Below are positions 50,744 to 57,356 of a stretch of DNA of 64,000 bases, in pieces. The position numbers and the translations under genes were made by a program. A model generated the notes under the pieces. It did no database searches. It worked only from the letters and a program-made list of their open reading frames with translations, and had not been told where the DNA came from. The DNA is from an uncultured Bacteroidales bacterium (GTDB taxonomy: Bacteria; Bacteroidota; Bacteroidia; Bacteroidales; Paludibacteraceae). The DNA is taken from positions 1 to 64,000 of the forward strand of contig ONIM01000005.1 of assembly GCA_900317885.1 (NCBI GenBank), given 5' to 3'. Within the stretch, counting starts at the first letter, position 1. The number at the start of each line of letters is the position of its first letter.

Positions 50744-50772
50744 CGCGCGCGATTAATAATAAGGTGTAGCCG
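50744..50772 (-). promoter_or_regulatory. Shared 29-bp upstream element, copy A
   Basis: On the minus strand CGGCTACACCTTATTATTA, then A, then TCGCGCGCG, ending 15 bases upstream of the -33 box. It lies 17 bases after the stop of the PqqD-like gene, so the last operon gene and this element are closely linked. Confidence 0.78.
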
Positions 50773-50789
50773 AATCTTAAAATAAGTAT

Positions 50790-51074
50790 TCAGTTTTCTA
50801 TGACTCCGGCCTCTTTCCAGGAGTCGATGGTAGCTTGTACATCCGTCAAGGCTTGTTCGGGAGCGACTTCGTATTCCGCGCAGAGCGCTTTGCAAAGTGC
50901 GGCAGCGTCAAAAGCGCCATGCGAACGAGTCAGCTCTTCCGCTTTCTCCCAAAGGAATCCCGCCGTCTCATTGAGCGTGATCATCTTGTTAAAATTGATA
51001 AGCGCCATGGACTCGCCTACCAAGATATACTCGTTACCTAATTTACGGAGTTTAAATCCTTCAATTGTTTTCAT
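50790..51074 (-). CDS. PqqD-family protein (peptide-recognition-type small domain)
   Basis: This 94-residue protein fits the PqqD family: an N-terminal beta-hairpin (FKLRKLGNEYILVGESMALI), the characteristic FNKMITLNETAGFLWEKAEE, and helical LCKALCAEYEVAPEQALTDV followed by IDSWKEAGVIEN. PqqD domains act as peptide chaperones that present the leader of a ribosomally made peptide to a modifying enzyme. Here the upstream gene is an S26-type peptidase (overlap 14 bases), and a small secreted protein starts the operon. No radical SAM enzyme is near. In Bacteroidota such PqqD/S24-S26 pairs recur, and their substrate is not known to me. A role in maturing a small exported peptide is inference. Confidence 0.85.
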   Translation of the reverse strand: MKTIEGFKLRKLGNEYILVGESMALINFNKMITLNETAGFLWEKAEELTRSHGAFDAAALCKALCAEYEVAPEQALTDVQATIDSWKEAGVIEN

Positions 51075-51531
51075 AAAGCCAAATCAATATTGTGTGTCTA
51101 TAAATTTTTAACAACCATTTGCGTATCGGTCTCAAAGCGTACCACAAGCGTCCTTTGGTAAGGGGTTTGCGGCGTCCTGAAGGCGATTCCACACGGATCA
51201 CCTGCCCGATAATTCCGCCACGCGAGCATCGCTCTTCGCCTCGGATATTTCCGTCTCCCTGGAGGACATATACCGGTTCGTCGGACTCATTATTCTCTAC
51301 GCGAATGAGTCGATGAAGGACGTACGTAGGTAGTCCGGCGGCGTTTCGTACTTGCGCGAGGATGACATCTCCCCGGCGTGGCGGTCGGCTCAAAGGCGCC
51401 AAGATCACGCTGTCCTTATCGCCCTCTATGAAGGGCCGCATACTGACGCCGGAAGGCGTGAAGCGCACTTCCTTCTCATCCGCCACCAGCCGTGCCAGCT
51501 CGGGAATCAATATGTTATTATCTACTCTCAT
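51061..51531 (-). CDS. S26/S24-type peptidase (Sec11/SipW-like signal peptidase)
   Basis: This 156-residue protein starts at ATG 51531, where it overlaps the upstream stop as ATGA. An in-frame ATG at 51558 would lie deep in the upstream gene and is less likely. The catalytic Ser is in FTPSGVSMRPFIEGDKD (Ser30). The general-base position is VLHRLIRV (His73), as in Sec11/SipW-type rather than Lys-type enzymes. The GDGN block (92-95) is present. There is no N-terminal membrane helix; a hydrophobic C-terminal helix (WLLKIYRHTILIWLY) may anchor it. It lies between a secreted protein and a PqqD-like protein, so it probably cleaves a dedicated substrate. Confidence 0.83.
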   Translation of the reverse strand: MRVDNNILIPELARLVADEKEVRFTPSGVSMRPFIEGDKDSVILAPLSRPPRRGDVILAQVRNAAGLPTYVLHRLIRVENNESDEPVYVLQGDGNIRGEERCSRGGIIGQVIRVESPSGRRKPLTKGRLWYALRPIRKWLLKIYRHTILIWLYENN

Positions 51532-52070
51532 TCCGGCACGTAGCGGAAGCAGTTGCAAGTCTCCCGGGTATATTTCATTTCTGTAATAGATATTTTTGTA
51601 CTTCCTTCGTTACGAATCTTCAGATAGTGACTTCCTATAGGTATTTCCGCATTAATAACACTCGACTCATAAAGGGCAGAGAGCGGAGAACCGTAATCGG
51701 AGCCGTCCGAAGAAGCGTATATCTTTAAGTTCGTATAGACCGTACTTTCCGAATAATACGAAATCCTTACACTTGCAATCGGCTCTAAGGGCGAAAATAC
51801 AATCACGTAATCGGTATTGGATAATAGATTTATACTGATTACTGATTTGTGCACATGGTCCGTATAAAACTTCGCAGTAGCCGTTCCTCCGCAGGTATAA
51901 GTGATGTCATCGGTTGTGGTAGTAGCAGAAGTATTGCCGGTTCCGAAATTGATGGTACGCGGCTTGGCGTTCATTTGGTTAAAATCATGCGTAATTACAT
52001 CGCCCAGCACTGCTGAGAAAGGGATAGATGCCACCAACAGCGCTCCAAAGTACCTAAAAATACGTTTCAT
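51528..52070 (-). CDS. Secreted protein of unknown function, first gene of the PqqD/peptidase operon
   Basis: This 180-residue protein starts at ATG 52070 (MKRIFRYFGALLVASIPFSA). An upstream in-frame TTG at 52100 lies within the promoter -7 box and cannot be used. A signal peptide is followed by a beta-rich domain: ITHDFNQMNAKPRTINFGTG, a central YTCGGTATAKFYTDHVHKSV, and ASVRISYYSESTVYTNLKIY, with similarity of style to the discoidin-like N-terminal part of the large surface proteins. It ends ETCNCFRYVPE with a CxC pair. Function is unknown. Tight overlap with the peptidase suggests it is the peptidase's substrate or partner. Confidence 0.75.
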   Translation of the reverse strand: MKRIFRYFGALLVASIPFSAVLGDVITHDFNQMNAKPRTINFGTGNTSATTTTDDITYTCGGTATAKFYTDHVHKSVISINLLSNTDYVIVFSPLEPIASVRISYYSESTVYTNLKIYASSDGSDYGSPLSALYESSVINAEIPIGSHYLKIRNEGSTKISITEMKYTRETCNCFRYVPE

Positions 52071-52097
52071 CGTCGTTTCCGTAAAAAAAATCGGGTG

Positions 52098-52129
52098 CAA
52101 AGGTACAACAAAAAATCGATATATGCAAA
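52098..52129 (-). promoter_or_regulatory. Promoter of the secreted protein/peptidase/PqqD operon
   Basis: On the minus strand TTTG (52129-52126) in TTTGCATATATC, 20 bases, then TACCTTTG (52105-52098). Confidence 0.82.
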
Positions 52130-52193
52130 CGCAAAGCAGGAAAAATTTGTTCTACGGCAATTTTTACACATTTTCTCAAATGGGATCCGCGGA

Positions 52194-52248
52194 AAAGTCT
52201 TACAAAAGTCTTACTTAAGTCTTACTAAAGTCTTACTGTAGTCTTCGT
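52194..52248. repeat. 11-bp tandem array (5 units) in an intergenic region
   Basis: Units are AAAGTCTTACA, AAAGTCTTACT, TAAGTCTTACT, AAAGTCTTACT and GTAGTCTTCGT. They lie between the divergent promoters at 52098 and 52318. Confidence 0.93.
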
Positions 52249-52317
52249 GGAATTTTGGTTGATTTAGGTGTAAAAATTGACGGAATTTGTATAAAAAGCA
52301 AAAAAACACAAAATATA

Positions 52318-52349
52318 TTTGCGTATGTGCGTAAAATGTAGTACTTTTG
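52318..52349 (+). promoter_or_regulatory. Promoter of the 500-residue secreted protein
   Basis: TTTG (52318-52321) in TTTGCGTATGTG, 20 bases, then TACTTTTG (52342-52349). Upstream, AAAAATTGACGGAATTTGTA (52273-52292) resembles the AAAAATTGACGGATTTTGTA of the duplicated cassette at 24933 and 26726. Confidence 0.8.
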
Positions 52350-52429
52350 CACCCGATTTTGTAAGATATAGTTGTCAAAACACTATAAAAACCCAAAATT
52401 TTCGTTTAACTTAAAACACAAAAACACAA

Positions 52430-53932
52430 ATGAAAAAACTTTTCACATTAGCCGCAACTTTGTTTGCAGCAATTTGCATGAACGCAAGTGATATCACTAT
52501 TGCGTTAACAAGCATGACCGCTGGCGAAAATTCGTACGCTTATGATGGCGACGAAATCAAAGCAAAAAACAACAACGTGTACATTGAGTTGCCAGGTGCA
52601 AATGTACAAGGCAGCATTACGATTAAAGGTAGTTCCAATAAAAGTGATCGTTTTTTCTACATCTACGGAGAAGGAGGTACCGTTAAAGACGAGAGCCGTG
52701 CTATTGAAATGAAAAGCGATGGCGAAACTATTGCTTTTACGGCAAGCGACATTGTGGTTGTCAGCGAAGTTCCTTACTTGCTTTTCTCTACAACAGATGA
52801 CTTCAAGTTCAAAAAATTCAACTACACTTATGAAGAAGGAAAGGCCATCATTTCGCAAGTAGAGACCCTTACCGGCGTGGCAGTCAATGGTGAGGCTTTG
52901 TCAGGCACTCAGATGGCTACTCTCTATGGCGCGCTGAGTCTGGATCTCACCAATGAGTATGCAGAAGCTCCGACCGTTACTTTCACCGTACAGAAGGACA
53001 CCTATTATGTTGGTGAGACAGAGCCGAGCACAAAGAGCGAGAATATCGATGTAGTAGCTGCACTGAACCCCGATGGCAAATGGCAGGCTCAACAAACTGT
53101 AGGCGAGCAAACCTACACCATTACCGCTGTTAAGCCAGCAACGGCTACCGTTACTTATAAGGACGGCGAGACCGTACTGGGCGAGGAGATTGTAAAGGTT
53201 GGCGAGAGCGCAACCAAGCATGGCGAGTATGAGGTTAAGCCGCTGGCTGAGTTCCAAGGCTGGTACACCGATGCAGAGCTGACTTCCGAGGCTGACCTGA
53301 GCGCAACTGTCAGTGCAGACATGGTTCTTTATGCTAAGTTCGTGAAGGCTTATGCTTCTTCGCTGAACATCGAGCAATACGTATTGGATAACGGCATGCA
53401 CAATGCAGACAATGATCACATCGGCGAGGCTTTCGCTGCCGTTTTGAGCGGTGCTCACTATGCATATGAGGACATCAATGCTCTTGATTCTCTGAACGAC
53501 GATCCGTCCAAGACCAACCGCAACTATGCATTCCTTGGTCTGAAGATCAAGAAACAAGGCGGCTATATCGCTTGCAACTTGCAGGCCGGTCAGACCATCC
53601 GCGTTAAATTTGGTAATGTAGCAGCTGACGTTAAGGCTTATGCTAATGACCAGGAAATGACGCTGACCCCGGTTGACAAGGCGCTGGATGTATTGGAGTT
53701 CACTGCTACAGAAGAGACATTCGTTAAACTGGAGACCACTACCAATGGAACCGTAGTTATCAAGCAGATTATGATTGACGAGCAGATCGCTGAAGTAGTT
53801 CTTCCGGATCCTCTGCCCACCGGTATCAACAACGCTGAGGAGGCTGTGAAGACTGTTAAGGTAATCCGCAACGGTCAGCTCTTCATCGAGAAGAACGGCG
53901 TTCTCTATAACGCACAGGGTGCACGCTTGTAG
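52430..53932 (+). CDS. Secreted protein with Listeria-Bacteroides-type repeat and shared C-terminal tail
   Basis: This 500-residue exported protein has signal peptide MKKLFTLAATLFAAICMNA. The first domain (about 20-145, ITIALTSMTAGENSYAYDGD; ITIKGSSNKSDRFFYIYGEG) is beta-rich. A segment near 150-240 follows, then a repeat like the Listeria-Bacteroides family (TVTYKDGETVLGEEIVKVGE; LAEFQGWYTDAELTSEADLS; about 238-300). A further beta-domain carries YALDNG/GGYIACNLQAGQTIRVK-like strands. The tail KTVKVIRNGQLFIEKNGVLY is the clearest example of the shared C-terminal motif. It is probably surface-exposed. The gene ends in TAG, which shows TAG is used as a stop here. Confidence 0.83.
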   Translation: MKKLFTLAATLFAAICMNASDITIALTSMTAGENSYAYDGDEIKAKNNNVYIELPGANVQGSITIKGSSNKSDRFFYIYGEGGTVKDESRAIEMKSDGETIAFTASDIVVVSEVPYLLFSTTDDFKFKKFNYTYEEGKAIISQVETLTGVAVNGEALSGTQMATLYGALSLDLTNEYAEAPTVTFTVQKDTYYVGETEPSTKSENIDVVAALNPDGKWQAQQTVGEQTYTITAVKPATATVTYKDGETVLGEEIVKVGESATKHGEYEVKPLAEFQGWYTDAELTSEADLSATVSADMVLYAKFVKAYASSLNIEQYVLDNGMHNADNDHIGEAFAAVLSGAHYAYEDINALDSLNDDPSKTNRNYAFLGLKIKKQGGYIACNLQAGQTIRVKFGNVAADVKAYANDQEMTLTPVDKALDVLEFTATEETFVKLETTTNGTVVIKQIMIDEQIAEVVLPDPLPTGINNAEEAVKTVKVIRNGQLFIEKNGVLYNAQGARL

Positions 53933-53994
53933 TGCTTTTCCCCATAGCAAACAGCCAAGGCTTGGTTTACTCTGGGGGCCCCGATAAGCAAAGG

Positions 53995-54023
53995 CTCCGC
54001 AGCAATGCGGAGTCTTTCTTTTT
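53995..54023 (+). terminator. Rho-independent terminator
   Basis: CTCCGCA-GCAA-TGCGGAG followed by TCTTTCTTTTT. The rest of the 309-base gap holds the rpsF promoter and leader. Confidence 0.9.
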
Positions 54024-54074
54024 GTGCCTTTGAGATAGCAAAAATACTTTTTTTATAAAAAAAGCATTGAAAAA

Positions 54075-54106
54075 TTTGGTCAATTCAAAAAAAAGTTGTA
54101 ATTTTG
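54075..54106 (+). promoter_or_regulatory. Promoter of the rpsF-rpsR-rplI operon
   Basis: TTTG (54075-54078) in TTTGGTCAATTC, 20 bases, then TAATTTTG (54099-54106). The extended TTTGCRTAT form seen at most other promoters here is absent. Confidence 0.82.
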
Positions 54107-54111
54107 CACGC

Positions 54112-54200
54112 TTTTTGTCGCGGGTCCTCTCTTCGTAATGCGATAAAACTCCGTTTTAACGGTAATTACTCAGAGGAACTCCGCTCTCCCCAAGAGGCAA
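54112..54200 (+). promoter_or_regulatory. Candidate S6:S18 autoregulatory leader RNA of rpsF
   Basis: In the 135-base leader, CCTCT (54126-54130) pairs with AGAGG, GTAAT with ATTAC, and CCGTT with AACGG, giving a three-part hairpin with unpaired CCG-bearing bases. Leaders of rpsF operons in many bacteria bind the S6:S18 complex through a CCG-containing stem-loop; assignment here is by position and general shape only. Confidence 0.5.
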
Positions 54201-54241
54201 TATTAATATTATTAACTAATTAAAAATTAACATTTACTACA

Positions 54242-54583
54242 ATGGTAAATCATTATGAAGCTGCCTTCGTATTGACACCCGTTTTGTCTGAGCCGCAGAC
54301 AAAGGAGGCAGTAGAAAAATTCGAGAATCTTCTCACGCAGAATGGCGGTACCATCCTGAACCGTGAGGAGTGGGGCTTGCGCCAACTCGCTTACCCTATC
54401 CAAGGTAAAAATTCGGGCTTCTATTTCATCCTTCAGTTTGATGCAGAGCCCGCAGTAATCGCTACCCTCGAGACCGAGTTCCGTCGTGACGAGCGTGTAA
54501 TCCGCTTCCTGACAACGCGTCTTGACAAGTACGCATTTGAGTACGCTGAGAAGCGTCGTAACAACTTTAAAAAGGAGGCTTAA
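54242..54583 (+). CDS. rpsF: 30S ribosomal protein S6
   Basis: S6 binds the central domain of 16S rRNA together with S18. The 113-residue protein shows the S6 plan: [20 protein letters not shown], then [40 protein letters not shown] and [20 protein letters not shown]. It is first in the conserved Bacteroidota order rpsF-rpsR-rplI, with its own promoter and a structured leader. The start ATG 54242 is preceded by an AT-rich, Shine-Dalgarno-poor region, normal in this phylum. Confidence 0.97.
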   Translation: MVNHYEAAFVLTPVLSEPQTKEAVEKFENLLTQNGGTILNREEWGLRQLAYPIQGKNSGFYFILQFDAEPAVIATLETEFRRDERVIRFLTTRLDKYAFEYAEKRRNNFKKEA

Positions 54584-54585
54584 TC

Positions 54586-54852
54586 ATGGCACAGAATGAC
54601 GAAATCCGCTATCTGACTCCGCAAGGTTCGGATCAGAAGAAGAAAAAGTACTGCCGTTTCAAGAAATCCGGTATCAAGTACATCGATTACAAAGATCCTG
54701 AGTTCCTCAAGAAGTTCCTGAACGAGCAAGGAAAGATTCTTCCTCGCCGCATCACCGGTACTTCGCTCAAGTATCAGCGTAAAGTTGCACAGGCCGTTAA
54801 GAAAGCACGCCACCTGGCTCTGCTGCCTTACGTAACGGATATGATGAAGTAA
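54586..54852 (+). CDS. rpsR: 30S ribosomal protein S18
   Basis: This 88-residue S18 contains the family core [40 protein letters not shown] and the rRNA-contacting [21 protein letters not shown] short N-terminal extension ([20 protein letters not shown]) is as found in Bacteroidota. It lies two bases after rpsF, and S6 and S18 assemble as a pair. Confidence 0.97.
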   Translation: MAQNDEIRYLTPQGSDQKKKKYCRFKKSGIKYIDYKDPEFLKKFLNEQGKILPRRITGTSLKYQRKVAQAVKKARHLALLPYVTDMMK

Positions 54853-54879
54853 TTAACCCACTAAAAGAAAGGAAAGAAA

Positions 54880-55323
54880 ATGGAAGTAATTCTGATTCAA
54901 GACCTGGCTAATCTGGGTTTCAAGAACGACATCGTAAAAGTACGTGACGGCTACGGACGTAACTACCTTCTGCCGCAGAAGATTGCTATCATCGCTAATG
55001 AGAGCAACAAGAAACAGCTGGCAGAGAACCTCAAACAACAGGCTCACAAAGCTGCGAAAATCCTGGCTGACGCTCAGGCACTCGAGGCTAAACTGGCTGA
55101 GACCGTAATCGAGGTTAAAGTAAAAGCAAATGAGGACGGTAAGATCTTCGGTACCGTAACCACCCAGAACATCTCTGACGCTCTCAAAGCACAGGAGATC
55201 CTGATCGACAAGAAGGTGATCACCATCGCTGAGCCGATCAAGGAAGTAGGTGAGTACAGCGCATTAGCACGCCTCCACCGCGAGGTAAAAGCAGAGATCA
55301 AGCTGAACGTAGTAGCTGAGTAA
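54880..55323 (+). CDS. rplI: 50S ribosomal protein L9
   Basis: This 147-residue L9 has the N-terminal domain MEVILIQDLANLGFKNDIVK with VRDGYGRNYLLPQKIAIIAN, a long connecting helix (ESNKKQLAENLKQQAHKAAK) and the C-terminal domain with EDGKIFGTVTTQNISDALKA. Length and layout match the family. It is third in the rpsF operon, 27 bases after rpsR, with a good GAAAGGAAAG upstream. Confidence 0.97.
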   Translation: MEVILIQDLANLGFKNDIVKVRDGYGRNYLLPQKIAIIANESNKKQLAENLKQQAHKAAKILADAQALEAKLAETVIEVKVKANEDGKIFGTVTTQNISDALKAQEILIDKKVITIAEPIKEVGEYSALARLHREVKAEIKLNVVAE

Positions 55324-55353
55324 TGTTAAACATTTAAAGAAAGGAAAAAAGCA

Positions 55354-55608
55354 ATGAAAGCTGGAATTCATCCTGATAACTACCGCGTAGTAGTTTTCAA
55401 AGATATGTCTGACGGTACTCAGTTCTTCAGCCGCTCAACTGCAGCAACGAAGGACACGATCGAAATCGACGGCGTTCAGTATCCGCTGATCAAGCTGGAG
55501 ATCTCGAACACGAGTCACCCGTTCTACACCGGTAAGTCCAAACTCGTGGACACCGCAGGTCGTGTGGACAAATTTATGTCTCGCTACGGCAATCGCAACC
55601 GCAAGTAA
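55354..55608 (+). CDS. rpmE: 50S ribosomal protein L31, type B (zinc-free)
   Basis: This 84-residue L31 begins [20 protein letters not shown] and includes [20 protein letters not shown] and [20 protein letters not shown]. It lacks the Cys residues of the zinc-binding type, so it is the C-minus (type B) form. It follows rplI by 30 bases and probably belongs to the same transcript, which ends at a strong hairpin. Confidence 0.97.
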   Translation: MKAGIHPDNYRVVVFKDMSDGTQFFSRSTAATKDTIEIDGVQYPLIKLEISNTSHPFYTGKSKLVDTAGRVDKFMSRYGNRNRK

Positions 55609-55624
55609 TCCTTGCGAGATTTTT

Positions 55625-55660
55625 CAAGGGGCGAGCATGTGCTTGCCCCTTGATATTTTA
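55625..55660 (+). terminator. Hairpin terminator after rpmE
   Basis: CAAGGGGC...GCCCCTTG forms a long near-perfect stem (55625-55652) followed by ATATTTTATT. The T-run is interrupted, but the stem is strong. Confidence 0.75.
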
Positions 55661-55674
55661 TTACTAATAGCACT

Positions 55675-56460
55675 ATGAACAACACACAACTCTGGCGCGC
55701 TTTAGGCCGCAATTTCATCATCTCCATCCTCCTTTTCGGAGCACTACTCGGAATTTTATTCCTGATCGAATCTTTTCTCCCCGCCTTTCAGGGAGGGGCT
55801 GGGGGTAGGCTTCTTCGTTGGCATGATCCCGCGTGGGTAGTCGGCATTCCTGCCTCTATCATCGGCGTAGCATATATCTTAACTGTCCGTGACCCGCAGA
55901 ACTACACCGGATTCTTCGCCGGCGTGGTTATGTCGATCCTGTTAGGCATCCAGTTTCTGCTGCAAAGCCAATACGACAGCGCGTTTCTCTTCTTCTTTGT
56001 CTTCATCCCGTTCCAACTGATGTCCATCTATAAATGGAGCAGGTCGAAAGACGACGGAGGCGCCAGTTTTGAGCCGAAATTCCTTGACACCCCGCGACTG
56101 TTTTTATCCGTCGCGCTGCTGATCTTCATTACCGCGGGAGATTTTATTATCAATCTGTACGCCATTCATGGCGCGCTCGCTTTGGACGGATGGAAAGAAG
56201 CTGTCATCCTTTTGCTGAACGGATTGCTGATCTCCTCCTCATTCCTCGCCAACTACTGGTTGATCTATCGCAAGACGGACTCGTGGATCTATTGGTTCAT
56301 ATACAGCATCGCCGGCATCGGATTGTTCATCTTCCTGGGCAATGCGTTCTCGATCGTGCTGTTCACCTTCTTCCTGGTGATCAACTCCATGGCAGGTATC
56401 GCCTGGCTCAAAGCAACCAAACCGGAGAATATGGGATGGCTAAACTTATTTAAACAATGA
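55675..56460 (+). CDS. PnuC-family nicotinamide riboside/vitamin transporter-like membrane protein
   Basis: This 261-residue protein has about seven hydrophobic segments. The PnuC-like pattern includes FVFIPFQLMSIYKWSR (about 115-130), WLIYRKTDSWIYWFIYSIAG (about 199-218), and FTFFLVINSMAGIAWLKATK at the end. PnuC transporters carry nicotinamide riboside or related vitamins by facilitated diffusion. Its N-terminal region is longer than usual and contains a palindromic-element copy (55777-55812) encoding LPAFQGGAGGRL between the first two segments. It overlaps the RluA-type gene by 4 bases. Confidence 0.72.
   Translation: MNNTQLWRALGRNFIISILLFGALLGILFLIESFLPAFQGGAGGRLLRWHDPAWVVGIPASIIGVAYILTVRDPQNYTGFFAGVVMSILLGIQFLLQSQYDSAFLFFFVFIPFQLMSIYKWSRSKDDGGASFEPKFLDTPRLFLSVALLIFITAGDFIINLYAIHGALALDGWKEAVILLLNGLLISSSFLANYWLIYRKTDSWIYWFIYSIAGIGLFIFLGNAFSIVLFTFFLVINSMAGIAWLKATKPENMGWLNLFKQ
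55777..55812 (+). repeat. Intragenic palindromic element, copy 8 (PnuC-like gene)
   Basis: A 36-base copy: CTCCCCGCCTTTCAGGGAGG then GGCTGGGGGTAGGCTT, encoding LPAFQGGAGGRL. The last 22 bases equal those in the dapB copy. Confidence 0.88.
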
Positions 56461-57356
56461 TAAAACGAAAACAAGACACCGTATTAAAAGTCGCGGAACC
56501 CGCGCAACTCATGGACTTTCTCATCGCCAAGATGGGAGGCATGGCGAAATCGTCGGTCAAACAACTCTTAGGCCAGAGGCGTGTCAAAGTGGGTAATGCC
56601 ATCCAAACGCGGCATGATTTTCAGCTCAAGCCGGGCGACATCGTGACCGTCTCTTCCGGCCGCGGCAACAGCCAGCTCACGCATCCCAAACTGCGCATCG
56701 TCTATGAGGACGACGACCTGATTGTAGTGAACAAGCAACCGGGTCTGCTGACCGTAGCGGCTACGCCGGGCAGCAGCGAAACGACGGCGTTCTCCATCTT
56801 GCGCGCGTACGTAAAAAAACAGAACGCGCGCGCGGGTATATATGTCGTGCATCGCCTTGACCGCGAGACTTCCGGTCTGCTGGTCTTCGCCCGCTCGGAG
56901 GAGCTCCAGCATTACATGCGCGAGTACTGGCGGGATTTGGTGACAGACCGGACGTATATCGCGCTCGCAGAGGGTGTCTTGGAGCCCCGCGAAGGAAAAA
57001 TAACCACCTGGCTGACCGAAGACAAACGCAATGCGGTGGTTTATTCCTCCCCCGTGGACGACGGCGGCGATATCGCTGTCACGAATTACAAGACTCTTCG
57101 CGTATCCGAGAACGGAGAATACTCGCTTGTAGAGCTTCACCTTGAGACCGGACGAACGAACCAGATCCGTGTGCATCTGGCATCCAAAGGATGCCCGGTA
57201 GTGGGCGACCGCAAGTACGGCCACGGCAACGAATCCAGCCCTATTGACCGCCTCTGTCTGCACGCTAAAGTGCTGGAGTTCATCCATCCTGTGACGGAGA
57301 AAAAGGTGCGTTTTGAGAGCCCCGTTCCAAAAGAATTTAATAGAGTATTATTATGA
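56457..57356 (+). CDS. RluA-family ribosomal RNA pseudouridine synthase
   Basis: This 299-residue protein has an N-terminal S4 RNA-binding domain (LMDFLIAKMGGMAKSSVKQL to about residue 70). The catalytic domain follows, with VVNKQPGLLTVAATPGSSET and the signature VVHRLDRETSGLLVFARS, catalytic Asp135. It also has LETGRTNQIRVHLASKGCPV and GDRKYGHG. RluA-type enzymes make pseudouridine in 23S rRNA or tRNA; which positions are modified cannot be told. It overlaps the PnuC-like gene and the acetylesterase gene by 4 bases each. Confidence 0.93.
   Translation: MIKRKQDTVLKVAEPAQLMDFLIAKMGGMAKSSVKQLLGQRRVKVGNAIQTRHDFQLKPGDIVTVSSGRGNSQLTHPKLRIVYEDDDLIVVNKQPGLLTVAATPGSSETTAFSILRAYVKKQNARAGIYVVHRLDRETSGLLVFARSEELQHYMREYWRDLVTDRTYIALAEGVLEPREGKITTWLTEDKRNAVVYSSPVDDGGDIAVTNYKTLRVSENGEYSLVELHLETGRTNQIRVHLASKGCPVVGDRKYGHGNESSPIDRLCLHAKVLEFIHPVTEKKVRFESPVPKEFNRVLL

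Noticed and set aside
52070-52100. Upstream TTG start adding ten residues to the secreted protein gene
   Set aside because: The TTG lies inside the promoter -7 box, upstream of any transcript start.
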